In this document: positions 1 through 7,590 of the stretch, in pieces
How positions within the stretch are numbered: the stretch's first letter is position 1
How the letters are laid out: every line of letters starts with the position of its first letter
NCBI GenBank assembly: GCA_043421945.1
Contig: JBHOGO010000107.1
Span: forward strand, 1 to 12,904
DNA: 12,904 nt
Origin: Thaumasiovibrio sp043421945
GTDB lineage: Bacteria; Pseudomonadota; Gammaproteobacteria; Enterobacterales; Vibrionaceae
Direction of reading: 5' to 3'
Notes under the pieces: model-generated
Databases searched by the model: none
What the model saw: the letters and a program-made list of their open reading frames with translations, nothing else
Told to the model about the DNA's origin: nothing
Translations under genes and position numbers: made by a program

Positions 1-2
1 TC

Positions 3-56
3 GCCTATCTGGAGCGGGTCATACTAGCTGGAATTAAGGGCTTGAACAAAAATTAA
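3..56 (+). CDS. Possible C-terminal end of an unidentified protein (partial)
   Basis: An open frame enters from the left edge and ends at TAA (54-56). It reads AYLERVILAGIKGLNKN, a helix-like tail. Only 17 codons are visible, so the frame could be chance, and no family can be named. If real, the gene would converge on the minus-strand lipoprotein gene that ends at 61, with almost no space between them. Confidence 0.25.
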   Translation, partial: AYLERVILAGIKGLNKN

Positions 57-60
57 ACAC

Positions 61-534
61 TCATGCTCTTGCCCTGCCTCCACGCCCTTCTCTCTTCTCT
101 GTACTACTGACGGTGACGCATAAATTTGGCACAGTCTTAGAGACTAATTGCCCGTTTGCTTGAAGTTCAAATTTTTGCGTATCGAGCGCTTCACATGAAG
201 ACAATGCTAAAGGTGCACCAACATCAAATGTTAATGCTGTCATACAAACATCGAAAAAAGGAAGAATAAACGTACCTTCCTCAATTAACGCATGCTCAAA
301 GCCCTGATCTTCGAGAATTTGGCCTGTGTAATGATAACAAATATGTGCCTGCAGGCCTTTTTCGACCGGTGCATTAGCGCCTTTCCCACCAGCCACATCT
401 AAACAGTACCCACGCTCATCATCTAAGGTATCAATGAGCATAACTTCCACAGTGTCTACATTCGCTTGGGCACAAGCTGACAAAACACCAAGTAGCACTA
501 CCATCACATTTAACGGTTTTTTATGCTTTAACAT
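61..534 (-). CDS. Small secreted lipoprotein with a ricin-B-like (beta-trefoil) fold
   Basis: The 157-residue product begins with a lipoprotein signal (MLKHKKPLNV, then VVLLGVLSAC), with the lipobox LSAC just before the proposed lipidated Cys. The mature part has features of ricin-type carbohydrate-binding repeats: a YCLDVAGG segment, a Gln-x-Phe-type strand (TQKFELQANGQLVS) and a following LCVTV strand. Several Cys residues could form disulfides. The ATG at 534 is preferred over the in-frame TTG at 543 because AGGA (544-547) is correctly spaced for the ATG and abuts the TTG. The gene lies 66 bases after the DUF1566 lipoprotein gene on the same strand, so the two are probably co-transcribed. 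A role in binding surface or environmental glycans is inferred from the fold only. The C-terminal tail is Arg/Gly-rich (REGRGGRARA), which is unusual for an exported lectin. Confidence 0.6.
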   Translation of the reverse strand: MLKHKKPLNVMVVLLGVLSACAQANVDTVEVMLIDTLDDERGYCLDVAGGKGANAPVEKGLQAHICYHYTGQILEDQGFEHALIEEGTFILPFFDVCMTALTFDVGAPLALSSCEALDTQKFELQANGQLVSKTVPNLCVTVSSTEKREGRGGRARA

Positions 535-543
535 GTTAATCAA

Positions 544-547
544 TCCT
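544..547 (-). promoter_or_regulatory. Ribosome binding site that fixes the lectin-like gene start
   Basis: AGGA on the minus strand lies nine bases before the ATG at 534. It directly touches the alternative upstream TTG, so the ATG is the likelier start. Confidence 0.55.
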
Positions 548-600
548 AATCATGTAATCAGTACGGTATAAGTTCAGCACTAAGTACAGCGGTAACGATC

Positions 601-1857
601 TTATTCCGCAGAACGTACGAGTAAGGTGTAATTCTTCGTCATGACCAAATCTTTCGCATTCTCAGAAGCCATATCATAGTCAGCAGGTACCCCCGATTTG
701 GGGTCACTTCTTTGTGCTCCTGCGCCATGCCAATCGAAGTACTCAGTGGCTGACGACGTTTTCTTACTAAATGCTTTACTGAATGAGATATATGCTGCGG
801 TATATTTAAAATCCCCCTGAGTCGTACTACTCCATACCCAGCTAGGATCTTCGATAGTGTTGTCACCAGATATGGTAAAGAATTGTGTATCGATGGCAGG
901 CCAATGACCAACCTCACCACCATATTTTACGATACTGTGTAATTCCTTAATATTCGGCATTCTCCAATCCGAATAGCCGGCTATTTCAGCATCTTCCGCG
1001 TACGCAAGACTCTCTTGCCAATTCCTACGTACACTGTCATCTGCACTTTGCCACATTAACCCTGTGGCATTGTCCGTAACGGTACCATCGCCGTTAGAGA
1101 CAAAATCATTGACACCGTAGACATTTTCTTCACCGCGGACACACCGAGCATAGTTTCCTGGTGCTCTAATAGTCAGAGATTCAGTCCCAAACTCATAACC
1201 GGTTTCGTAAGCTTTAATATGACCATCGGCAAAGTTAAATCCAAAAGCTGCTTCAACATTTTCCGTATTGTGAACAGGCCCCAACGTATATTTTGTACTT
1301 GACCAATATTGACCGGCGTAAAGTCTTCTTTCGTCATACTGAAAATCAAAAAAGGAAGTATCTATATAAGGTGTATTTGCACTCACGTCTCGAGGGTTAA
1401 CAATTTCTCCCCTAAAATCAGCGAGAGAATAGAGCTCTTTAATGGTAGGGAGCCGCCAATCATCATAATTAGCCACCGTTAAATTTTCGCAATAACTGAT
1501 AGCCTCCCCATGAAGGTAATGCTTATAGTCGGGCGTTTTCTGCCACATCATCCCCGTATTATTATCAGTGACTGTTTGGTCGCCATTATCCGTATAAGAT
1601 GCTTGCAAGCCCTGATATTCAGCATCTTGACCTTTTAGCTCCCCCCCTTCTAAGGCACAGCTAATGTCTACACCTTCATTATCAAAACAAGCTTCTTGAC
1701 CTGTATCGATAACCACAAAATTGACCTTTGGTGGTGTGGCTATCGAAGTACTTTCGATAGTATCAGAGCCTGTGGGAGTGACTACGTCACTACATCCAAC
1801 CACTGAGGCTACCGTCAAGGTTATCGCTGAAATAACAAACTTTTCTTTCGTACTCAT
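601..1857 (-). CDS. DUF1566 (Lcl_C) double-domain lipoprotein
   Basis: The 418-residue protein starts with a lipoprotein signal ending in VVGC, with Cys22 as the lipidation site. A short Cys-containing lead (DTGQEACFDNEGVDISC, about residues 51-67) is typical of this family. Two DUF1566/Lcl_C repeats follow. The first (about 88-243) has TVTDNNTGMMWQ, YDDWRLPTIKEL, YWSSTKY and ARCVRG. The second (about 252-418) has DGTVTDNATGLMWQ, YSDWRMPNIKEL, WVWSSTTQ and a terminal LLVRS. This is the canonical motif order of the family, which resembles C-type-lectin-like surface domains; the exact ligand is unknown. The ATG at 1857 is preceded by an AGGGAGAGG tract 11 bases away. It is probably the first gene of a unit with the ricin-B-like lipoprotein downstream. 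The frame is intact. Confidence 0.85.
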   Translation of the reverse strand: MSTKEKFVISAITLTVASVVGCSDVVTPTGSDTIESTSIATPPKVNFVVIDTGQEACFDNEGVDISCALEGGELKGQDAEYQGLQASYTDNGDQTVTDNNTGMMWQKTPDYKHYLHGEAISYCENLTVANYDDWRLPTIKELYSLADFRGEIVNPRDVSANTPYIDTSFFDFQYDERRLYAGQYWSSTKYTLGPVHNTENVEAAFGFNFADGHIKAYETGYEFGTESLTIRAPGNYARCVRGEENVYGVNDFVSNGDGTVTDNATGLMWQSADDSVRRNWQESLAYAEDAEIAGYSDWRMPNIKELHSIVKYGGEVGHWPAIDTQFFTISGDNTIEDPSWVWSSTTQGDFKYTAAYISFSKAFSKKTSSATEYFDWHGAGAQRSDPKSGVPADYDMASENAKDLVMTKNYTLLVRSAE

Positions 1858-2173
1858 CGTTAAGGTAACCTCTCCCTTTCTAAACCAATCTGGTTGCTGA
1901 TCATCAGCACGTGATGTTATGGCTCACATGGCAGAGCGCTTCACACAAATATCCTTAGTACATACGCTTCGTCGCAGCCATACTTGAGTTCACAAATCAC
2001 TGGTTGTTATCATTTATCTTGTAAAAGCATAGTGGAGTTATGATTAGAGTGAGGTCAGAAACTCTGGTTTTGATAGGTGTGATGAGTGTGGACTAAAAAA
2101 TAAGATATGTTATGCAAAAGTACCACTGAGGTTCCCCCGACAATGAGCAACTGACGGGAGCACCTAAACGGAT
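1858..2173. other. Intergenic region upstream of the DUF1566 gene
   Basis: About 316 bases lie between the start of the DUF1566 gene and the stop of the next minus-strand gene. The region presumably holds the promoter of the lipoprotein unit, but no convincing -35/-10 pair or strong terminator hairpin was seen. A short ORF here is not supported on either strand. Confidence 0.5.
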
Positions 2174-2485
2174 TTATTGCGAGAGTAAATAAAGAGCTAA
2201 AGAAGTACCAAGCAGCCCAAAGAGATAAAATAAATGCTTTATAGAACGTGTTTCAGATATTGATCCGCTATCCATGCACGTGTTGCTAAACTGTTCATAA
2301 TGACGCACAAACTCTGCTTGTTGCTCATGAGGTATAAGTGCGATCAGCTCTTCAACTTCTTCTTGTTGCACAGCTAAAAGTGATTCGATATCACATTCTA
2401 GTGCGGCAAATTCTTCTCGTTCAATACAATGTTTCTCAGCAATTTGCCTGATTGCTTGTAGATCTAAAGGTGTATTGTTCATCAT
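2174..2485 (-). CDS. Small tail-anchored membrane protein of unknown function
   Basis: The 103-residue product has a soluble, strongly acidic, helix-rich part (residues 1 to about 80, with EEFAALECDIESLL and QQEEVEELIALI). One C-terminal membrane segment (HLFYLFGLLGTSLALYLLSQ) runs almost to the end, which is the layout of a tail-anchored protein. AAGG lies at suitable spacing before the ATGATG start. I do not recognise a family. The composition resembles small regulators or anti-sigma-like proteins, but no motif supports that. Its start region overlaps an opposing small ORF by 11 bases. Confidence 0.6.
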   Translation of the reverse strand: MMNNTPLDLQAIRQIAEKHCIEREEFAALECDIESLLAVQQEEVEELIALIPHEQQAEFVRHYEQFSNTCMDSGSISETRSIKHLFYLFGLLGTSLALYLLSQ

Positions 2486-2702
2486 AATCTACCTTTTACT
2501 GACTTTCAGTCATCCGTACTTTGCAGATAACCATAATGTTGCGTTGCAACTAGTATCTTACAAAGAATACAAAAAAACCGAAACCGATATGCAACAGATT
2601 GAGAACAACTTCAAAGTTACAATAAAACTGTCATCTGTTTTGCATGGACTATTGGCGCCGTTATTATTGCGTTTATTGTTGATTAAAGAGAGTAACAAAT
2701 AG
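2475..2702 (+). pseudogene. Small membrane-protein ORF, possibly frameshifted
   Basis: The frame is open for 75 codons from a TTG (2475) and ends with a leucine-rich stretch. A better C-terminus appears if one T is added to the TTTT run at 2638-2641. The reading then becomes TIKLSSVFAWTIGAVIIAFI followed by VD and a stop at 2684-2686, a more natural single membrane segment. The preceding part (KKTETDMQQIENNFK) looks like a charged helix. The true start is unclear: the TTG lies inside the divergent gene's start codon region, and the ATG at 2589 has no ribosome binding site. It could be the remnant of a small membrane protein, or chance. Confidence 0.3.
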
Positions 2703-2749
2703 CCAGTTCTACCCGTGAAATGCTACTCTAGCTGCTATCTCATTGATGT

Positions 2750-2754
2750 AAGGA
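2750..2754 (+). promoter_or_regulatory. Ribosome binding site for the GTG-started SGNH hydrolase
   Basis: AAGGA lies nine bases before the GTG at 2764. It supports this non-ATG start, which also places the GDSL block at its usual position near the N-terminus. Confidence 0.65.
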
Positions 2755-2763
2755 AGCTATACA

Positions 2764-3285
2764 GTGAAACAACATATTTTTGTAGGAGATTCATTGACTG
2801 AATGGGCACATTGGGAGTTACGCTTTCCTTCCGATAAGATTATCAATTTAGGTATTGCTGGTGATACCGTTTCAAACATGAAGAGACGATGTAGTGAACT
2901 CCCGTTAGTGAAAAGTACCCCGCTGGCCTCACAGAACCACGTCTGGGTCATGGCTGGTATCAACGATATACTCCAAGGGTTTCCTATGACAGATGTTATC
3001 AAGCATTACACCGACATGCTTAACACATGGCCTGCTGAAGTCATCCAAATTCAGTCTACCTTGCTAGTGGGTTCTCAATACGCAGAGCTCAATCCCTTAG
3101 TTAACCAGTTAAATAGGGCCCTAGAGGTTTACGCTATCGATCACCAAATCCCTTTTCATGATATCAATAAACAACTTAATTTATCGGAATGCCTCAGCGA
3201 GCAGATGACTAGTGACGGAGTGCATCTCAGTGAGTTAGCTTACACAACGTGGTACAAATACCTGACGACATTTGTTGCGACCTAA
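2764..3285 (+). CDS. SGNH/GDSL-family hydrolase (esterase/lipase-like), cytoplasmic
   Basis: The 173-residue enzyme has the four SGNH blocks. Block I is FVGDSLTEW with nucleophile Ser10, block II is NLGIAGDT with Gly33, block III is MAGINDIL with Asn67, and block V is SDGVHLS with Asp151 and His154. All catalytic and oxyanion-hole residues are therefore present. The length fits compact single-domain members such as PAF-acetylhydrolase-like or lysophospholipase-like esterases. No signal peptide is visible, so a cytoplasmic location is inferred. The natural substrate (acyl ester, acetylated sugar or lipid) cannot be read from the sequence. The gene starts with GTG behind a good AAGGA site and appears monocistronic: more than 400 bases separate it from the chemoreceptor remnant. 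Its frame is intact. Confidence 0.88.
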   Translation: MKQHIFVGDSLTEWAHWELRFPSDKIINLGIAGDTVSNMKRRCSELPLVKSTPLASQNHVWVMAGINDILQGFPMTDVIKHYTDMLNTWPAEVIQIQSTLLVGSQYAELNPLVNQLNRALEVYAIDHQIPFHDINKQLNLSECLSEQMTSDGVHLSELAYTTWYKYLTTFVAT

Positions 3286-3719
3286 AAAGCAGAATAATGG
3301 CTAAGGGGTGACCACGAAGAAGTATCTCTACATGAATTTAGCCAATGTTGTTGTCACTATTAATACCCAATATCTTTATCTCCAGAAAATCACTCTCTGA
3401 GTTAATAATATTGCACTTACCAATGAAGCATTTTAAATTGATACTAATGTGAAAAACACATTCAATTCATAATCTACTTTTAATAAAGTTATCATTAGCA
3501 TAACCCAATGCTCTTCAGTATGGTGAATTTGAATAACGCGCCCATGAAAAAACTCTATGTATACAAAGTTATACAATTATGACCGCAACACTATATTGCT
3601 TTTAAATATCATGAGTTAAAGCCATTTAATTGGTCATATCCACGTTACCATTCCTCGCGATTTACACATCATATGCTAAGTTTAGTTTATTACATACAAC
3701 CAATTTTTCTGGCAGGATT
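3286..3719. other. AT-rich intergenic region upstream of the chemoreceptor remnant
   Basis: About 430 AT-rich bases contain no supported gene on either strand. The region presumably carries the chemoreceptor promoter. I looked for a FliA-type motif (TAAA, about 15 bases, GCCGATAA) and found no good match. AGG at 3714-3716 sits only three bases before the ATG at 3720 and is a mediocre ribosome binding site. Confidence 0.5.
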
Positions 3720-5681
3720 ATGAGTCTCGACAATATTTCCATAGCAAAAAACTCGCTATAGCTCCCTTAGTATTAATAAGCATCATTATAGCTATCGTTT
3801 TTACCAGCAATCGGCTAATGAACTCGATGTCAAATGACCTAAGTATCATCTCCTTTGATCTAGCACCAGACACTGAGTTAGCAGCAAACGTGACAGATGT
3901 CGTTTATCAACTTCGGCTAACGGTGAAAAACTATATTCAGACAGGGCAAGACAAGCACGTCGATCACTTTAATAGCCTATCGTCGGATCTTGATCAACTA
4001 CTGAATAGAGCCTATGTTGAAATCCAAAACACTGAACGAGTGAGAATGCTTGACAACATTAAAGCACTCCGAGAATAATATATTACGACGTTTGCCGCGG
4101 TTGTCGTCACCAATCAACACCAACGGAATAGCCATGTTAAAGGCTTCCTAGATGTCGAAGGACCACAAATTGAAAAACTGTTAACCAGAGTCATGGACTC
4201 AGCCAGCCAAGATGGTGATATCGAGGCAGCTTATCATGCAGGTAAGTCCCTTCGTTCATTACTACTAGGACGCCTTTATGTCACTAAATTTTTAGTGGAA
4301 AATCAGCAGTCTCAAGTTGACAGATTTAATCAAGAGCTGAAAGATTCGCTTGGAAAAATCGACTTTTTACTCAGTGAATTACAAAACTCTACTCGTCGTC
4401 AATTAACTAACGACGCTAAAGAAATTATTACGAGTTACATCAATAAATCGAATGAAACGAGTCAATTTATCTTTAACCGTAACGAAGGTATCAAAACCCT
4501 CGATACCATCGGGCCGCAAATTGCTGAGCAAATTGCCAATTTACGACAATCGATTAGTCAATCTATGGAGCTTGCTGCTGTTGCAGCGGAAGAGCACAAA
4601 AATAGTGCCATCAGTGCGTTGATTATCGGTTCAACGATTGCCATCCTATTCGGTATTATTCTTTCTTTCTACGTTTGCTACGCGGATAATCACTCGAAAA
4701 CTAAACCAAATGAATTCAGTACTCGAAGACATTGCACAAGGTGAAGGTGATCTCACTAAGCGTATTCCAGCCTCTGGTACAGACGAGTTAGCTCAGCTAG
4801 CGACCAACTACAATGCCTTCGCGGAGAAAATTCAGCACACAGTTGTCAAGCTCAACGAAGCTGGCGGAAGTCTCCTTGCTTCGGCATCAGACCTCTCCCT
4901 AAAAGCGAATTCTACTCAAACCGATATCAACGATCAGCAGTCACAAGCACAACTTGTTGCTGCTGCAGTAACAGAGATGGCAGCAAGTGTCCAAGAGGTG
5001 AGTTCGAGTGCCCAGCAAGCTTCAGAGCTGGCACAGAATACCTCTAATGAAGCAGAGCAAGGTAGCCAAACCGTCGTCAATGCGACTCAATCTATGGAAA
5101 GCCTATCCAGCCAGATCACTGATGCCAGCGATACCGTGGAAGCGCTTCGCTCCGACAGTGAGCAAATAGGTTCCGTGCTTGATGTGATCCGCAGTATTGC
5201 AGAACAGACAAATTTACTCGCTCTCAATGCTGCCATTGAAGCTGCTCGTGCAGGTGATCAAGGGCGTGGTTTTGCGGTGGTCGCTGATGAAGTACGATCA
5301 CTCGCATCAAGGACGCAAGACTCAACAGAAGAAATTCAAACTATCATCGCCAGTTTGCAAAATCGCTCTGAGTCGGCAAGCCAAGCGATGCAACAAAGCC
5401 GTCAAAGTGCCGATGAAACCATGCAACAGGTTCAATCCGCAGAACATGCACTGACCTCGATTACGAGCTTTATCTCTCAAATCAATGCGTTGATTAGCCA
5501 TATCTCTGCTGCAGCCTCTCAACAAGCCATCGCATCCGATGAAGTTAGCCAAAACGTTAATGGTATGTCTGACATTGCAGCAAAAACCTTAGTACAAGCA
5601 GAAGAAACTACCGAACAAGCTGGCTCACTTAGCCGCCTGGGGGGAGACGTTAATACGTTACTGGGCCAATTTAGAGTCTAA
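3720..5681 (+). pseudogene. Methyl-accepting chemotaxis protein, broken by two frameshifts and a stop codon
   Basis: Repaired, the gene encodes about 653 residues. It starts MSLDNISIAK, then TM1 (LAIAPLVLISIIIAIVF), a long all-helical periplasmic sensor (possibly HBM-like), TM2 (SALIIGSTIAILFGIILSFY), a HAMP domain (ending GEGDLTKRIPASGTDELAQL), and a complete cytoplasmic signalling domain. The conserved hairpin tip includes EQTNLLALNAAIEAARAG and GRGFAVVADEVRSLA (about 5202-5306). The lesions are: (1) the A6 run at 3746-3751, where seven A would join the N-terminus to TM1; (2) an in-frame TAA at 4076-4078, near codon 120, flanked on both sides by sensor-domain sequence; (3) the TTT run at 4674-4676, where two T would join TM2 to HAMP. 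The gene would sense an unknown ligand and signal to CheA/CheW. As it stands it cannot make a full receptor, although the 3' portion remains open. A hairpin terminator follows. Confidence 0.92.
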
Positions 5682-5717
5682 AGCGATAAAAATCAGTCAT
5701 ATCAAACAACAGCAAAC

Positions 5718-5744
5718 AAAAAGGCTACTTACAGTAGCCTTTTT
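5718..5744. terminator. Bidirectional intrinsic terminator between the chemoreceptor and chitinase remnants
   Basis: A perfect 12-bp inverted repeat (AAAAAGGCTACT / AGTAGCCTTTTT) has a three-base loop. The T run on the plus strand and the A run on its left arm suit termination from both converging genes. Confidence 0.9.
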
Positions 5745-5782
5745 ATTCATCATTGTATTTTGTCTTTCAAATTAAGAACGAT

Positions 5783-7117
5783 TTAAATTAGCTCCCAAGG
5801 ACCATTCGAATTTCCAGGGGTATCACCTTTCGTCCACCATTTCGCTTTGTAAATTTCGCCTTGGTACTCAACTTGGTCTCCCCCCGTATAGGTCTTGCTG
5901 GCACTCCAATCTGTTGGACCGCCATCTCCCGTTTCTACCGGAGCCCAAACACCACTAGTCCCAGGTTCTTCACCCTGAGTCCACCACTTCGCTTGGTATG
6001 TCACCCCATTGTGAACAACAGAATCACCACCGGTATAAACAGCCGTTGAATCCCACGTAGATTCACCACCACCGACAGCAGAAACGTTAACCGTTACCGT
6101 CGCATCCGTCGTAAACTCACCATCAGAAACAGTGACTATCACAGTGAAGCTTGTCGCAACATCAGTTGCTGGTGCAGACACGGTCACATCAGCCCCTGTT
6201 GCCGTTGTAACAACAACGCCTTGAGAAGCGGTATACGTTAGCGCATCACCTTCTGCATCCGTCCCGCTGACAGAAATAACAACCTCTTGACCACTCTCTA
6301 CATCAACAGACGCTGGTGCAGTCAATGACGGCGGTGTATTGACGACAATACCCGAGCCCTTTACATTCACTTGAATGTTCTGAGAAACAGATTTACGCCC
6401 ATCCGAAACCGTCACAATAATCGTTTCTATCAGGTCAGTTCCTGTATTCGGTGCCGTATAAGTCACTAATGCACTGCCATCACCTGCATCAGTGATTTCT
6501 GCATTTGCTGCCGTGAAGCTTAATACATCACCATCAGCATCTGTTGCTGATACCGAAAATGTGATGGTTTGATTTGCGTCGGCACTTTGCGTAGCAGGCA
6601 CTGAAAGAACTGGAGCTTCATTAGGGGTAGATGTTGAACTAAAGACAGAGTCAATTTTTTCAGCCAGTGGGGAACGTAGGTTTGTACACTGCGTTAGTTT
6701 TGAACCATAGTTGATAAATGTACCTTCACACTGAATATCACCATGTACTTGCCACACAATCACCCCGCCGAGATCATTATCAACAATGTACTGTGCTTTC
6801 TTGCCGATTGACTCTTCGTCATCATAACTAAGGAAGAAATTGCCTTTCGTCAAGTAGGGCACTTCAGCATTCACGTCCCACCCTTTCGTCCATGCACTCT
6901 CTTTTTGGAGTATGTAGTTATAGTTTGGCTGGCCTTCAAAGTTTGCCCAGTTGGTTAAATCAACCGCTGATAGCGTAGGCCCATCCACCGAGAATGTCAC
7001 ATTACGCTTATCGGTAGGCACCCCTACATAAGCTTCAGCTTCTGTCGTTTGTACACCACGCCCATAGAATGCGGCACCAAAGTTAATTTTATTTGAAGGG
7101 ATTATCGATAAGTCAAA
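5783..7117 (-). pseudogene. GH18 chitinase, 5'-truncated: barrel end, two Ig-like domains, two chitin-binding modules
   Basis: The open frame runs from an in-frame stop (7118-7120) to TAA at 5783 and gives about 444 residues. It begins inside a GH18 barrel: SNKINFGAAFYGRG (about 7054-7095), then WDVNAEVPYL, FFLSYDDEESIGKKAQYI and LGGVIVWQVHGD, which match the last strands of the family. Two Ig/cadherin-like repeats follow, containing SVSATDADGD and SVSGTDAEGD. Two ChtBD3 (CBM5/12) modules, each with a Y-x-A-K-W-W-T motif, end the protein in GPWELI. The signal peptide and the DxxDxDxE catalytic motif are absent, so it cannot be an active chitinase. The GTG at 7019-7021 is inside the barrel and is not a credible native start. 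A secreted chitin-degrading enzyme is inferred for the intact ancestor. The breakpoint lies near 7100-7117. Confidence 0.9.
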
Positions 7118-7163
7118 TTAACGTCTCAATAGCATCTTATTTATCAATAGCTTAAAATCATCC

Positions 7164-7203
7164 AATCCCAAGATGTGTCCTAAATTAATACCAAGAAGTG
7201 TCT
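7164..7203. repeat. Two 17-base imperfect direct repeats, 23-base period
   Basis: AATCCCAAGATGTGTCC (7164-7180) and AATACCAAGAAGTGTCT (7187-7203) match at 14 of 17 positions. The 23-base period places the copies about two helical turns apart, as for paired regulator sites. They could also be part of a mobile-element end. Their function is unknown. Confidence 0.55.
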
Positions 7204-7404
7204 TTTTATTAAGATTGAATTAAGCGACGACTATGCACTGTAAGAAAGCTACACAATATTCGCTTTAGCAACTCACTTCTGAGCAAAGCTTCCTAGGTGC
7301 TCACTGTCGAACCACTACAGCCATTAATGAAGTTTATAACGCAAGCTTGCCGAGATCGCCCAGCTATGCCCCTGTCATTGCACACACACATTGCTGCCCT
7401 TTGT

Positions 7405-7430
7405 AACTCACTTCTGGACAGAAGTGCGTT
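7405..7430. repeat. Palindrome with 8-bp perfect arms
   Basis: CACTTCTGGACAGAAGTG (7409-7426) is a perfect inverted repeat with a two-base centre. The arms extend outward by a further AAC/GTT after one mismatch. No T run follows, so an operator-like or structural site is likelier than a terminator. Confidence 0.6.
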
Positions 7431-7590
7431 AGTGCAGTTGTTGTAGAATACTAGTTTCAGATTAGTAAAAGTATCTTGAAACTTTCAACGCCTGTTATAC
7501 CGTCACTCACAGCTGATCCAATACCTAGCCAAAGGATTAGGGAAAACCTTACCTATAACGGTTTTTTCAAACTTACCGCCGTTAACTTCG

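Larger units (their letters stand above)
7118..7590. other. Non-coding or scrambled junction between the chitinase remnant and the TraG-like gene
   Basis: About 470 bases separate the truncated chitinase from the TraG-like frame. No frame gives a recognisable protein, and no transposase remnant was identified. The region holds a pair of 17-base imperfect direct repeats (7164-7203), an 18-base palindrome (7409-7426) and two copies of AACTCACTTCTG (about 7270 and 7405). The TraG-like frame is open back to a TGA at 7477-7479. The 37 codons in between (including QYLAKGLGKTLPITVFSN) have no known homologue to me. Confidence 0.5.

Noticed and set aside
3600..3719. FliA (sigma-28) flagellar promoter for the chemoreceptor
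   Set aside because: A TAAAG occurs near 3615, but no GCCGATAA-like -10 follows at the needed spacing.
4638..5681. Independent soluble chemoreceptor-like gene starting at 4638
   Set aside because: The first codons are the TM2 coding sequence read out of frame. The natural HAMP and signalling frame joins the upstream frame at the TTT run, so this is the 3' part of one broken gene.
5783..7021. Chitinase gene with a native GTG start at 7019-7021
   Set aside because: The GTG lies within the barrel coding sequence (EAYVG-VPTDKRN). Homologous coding continues upstream and no ribosome binding site precedes it.
7409..7426. LexA (SOS) box
   Set aside because: The palindrome contains CTG and CAG, but the spacing does not match the CTGT-N8-ACAG consensus.
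7330..7435. Integron attC-like site
   Set aside because: GTTA-type sequences at both ends do not fit the required core and inverse-core pattern.
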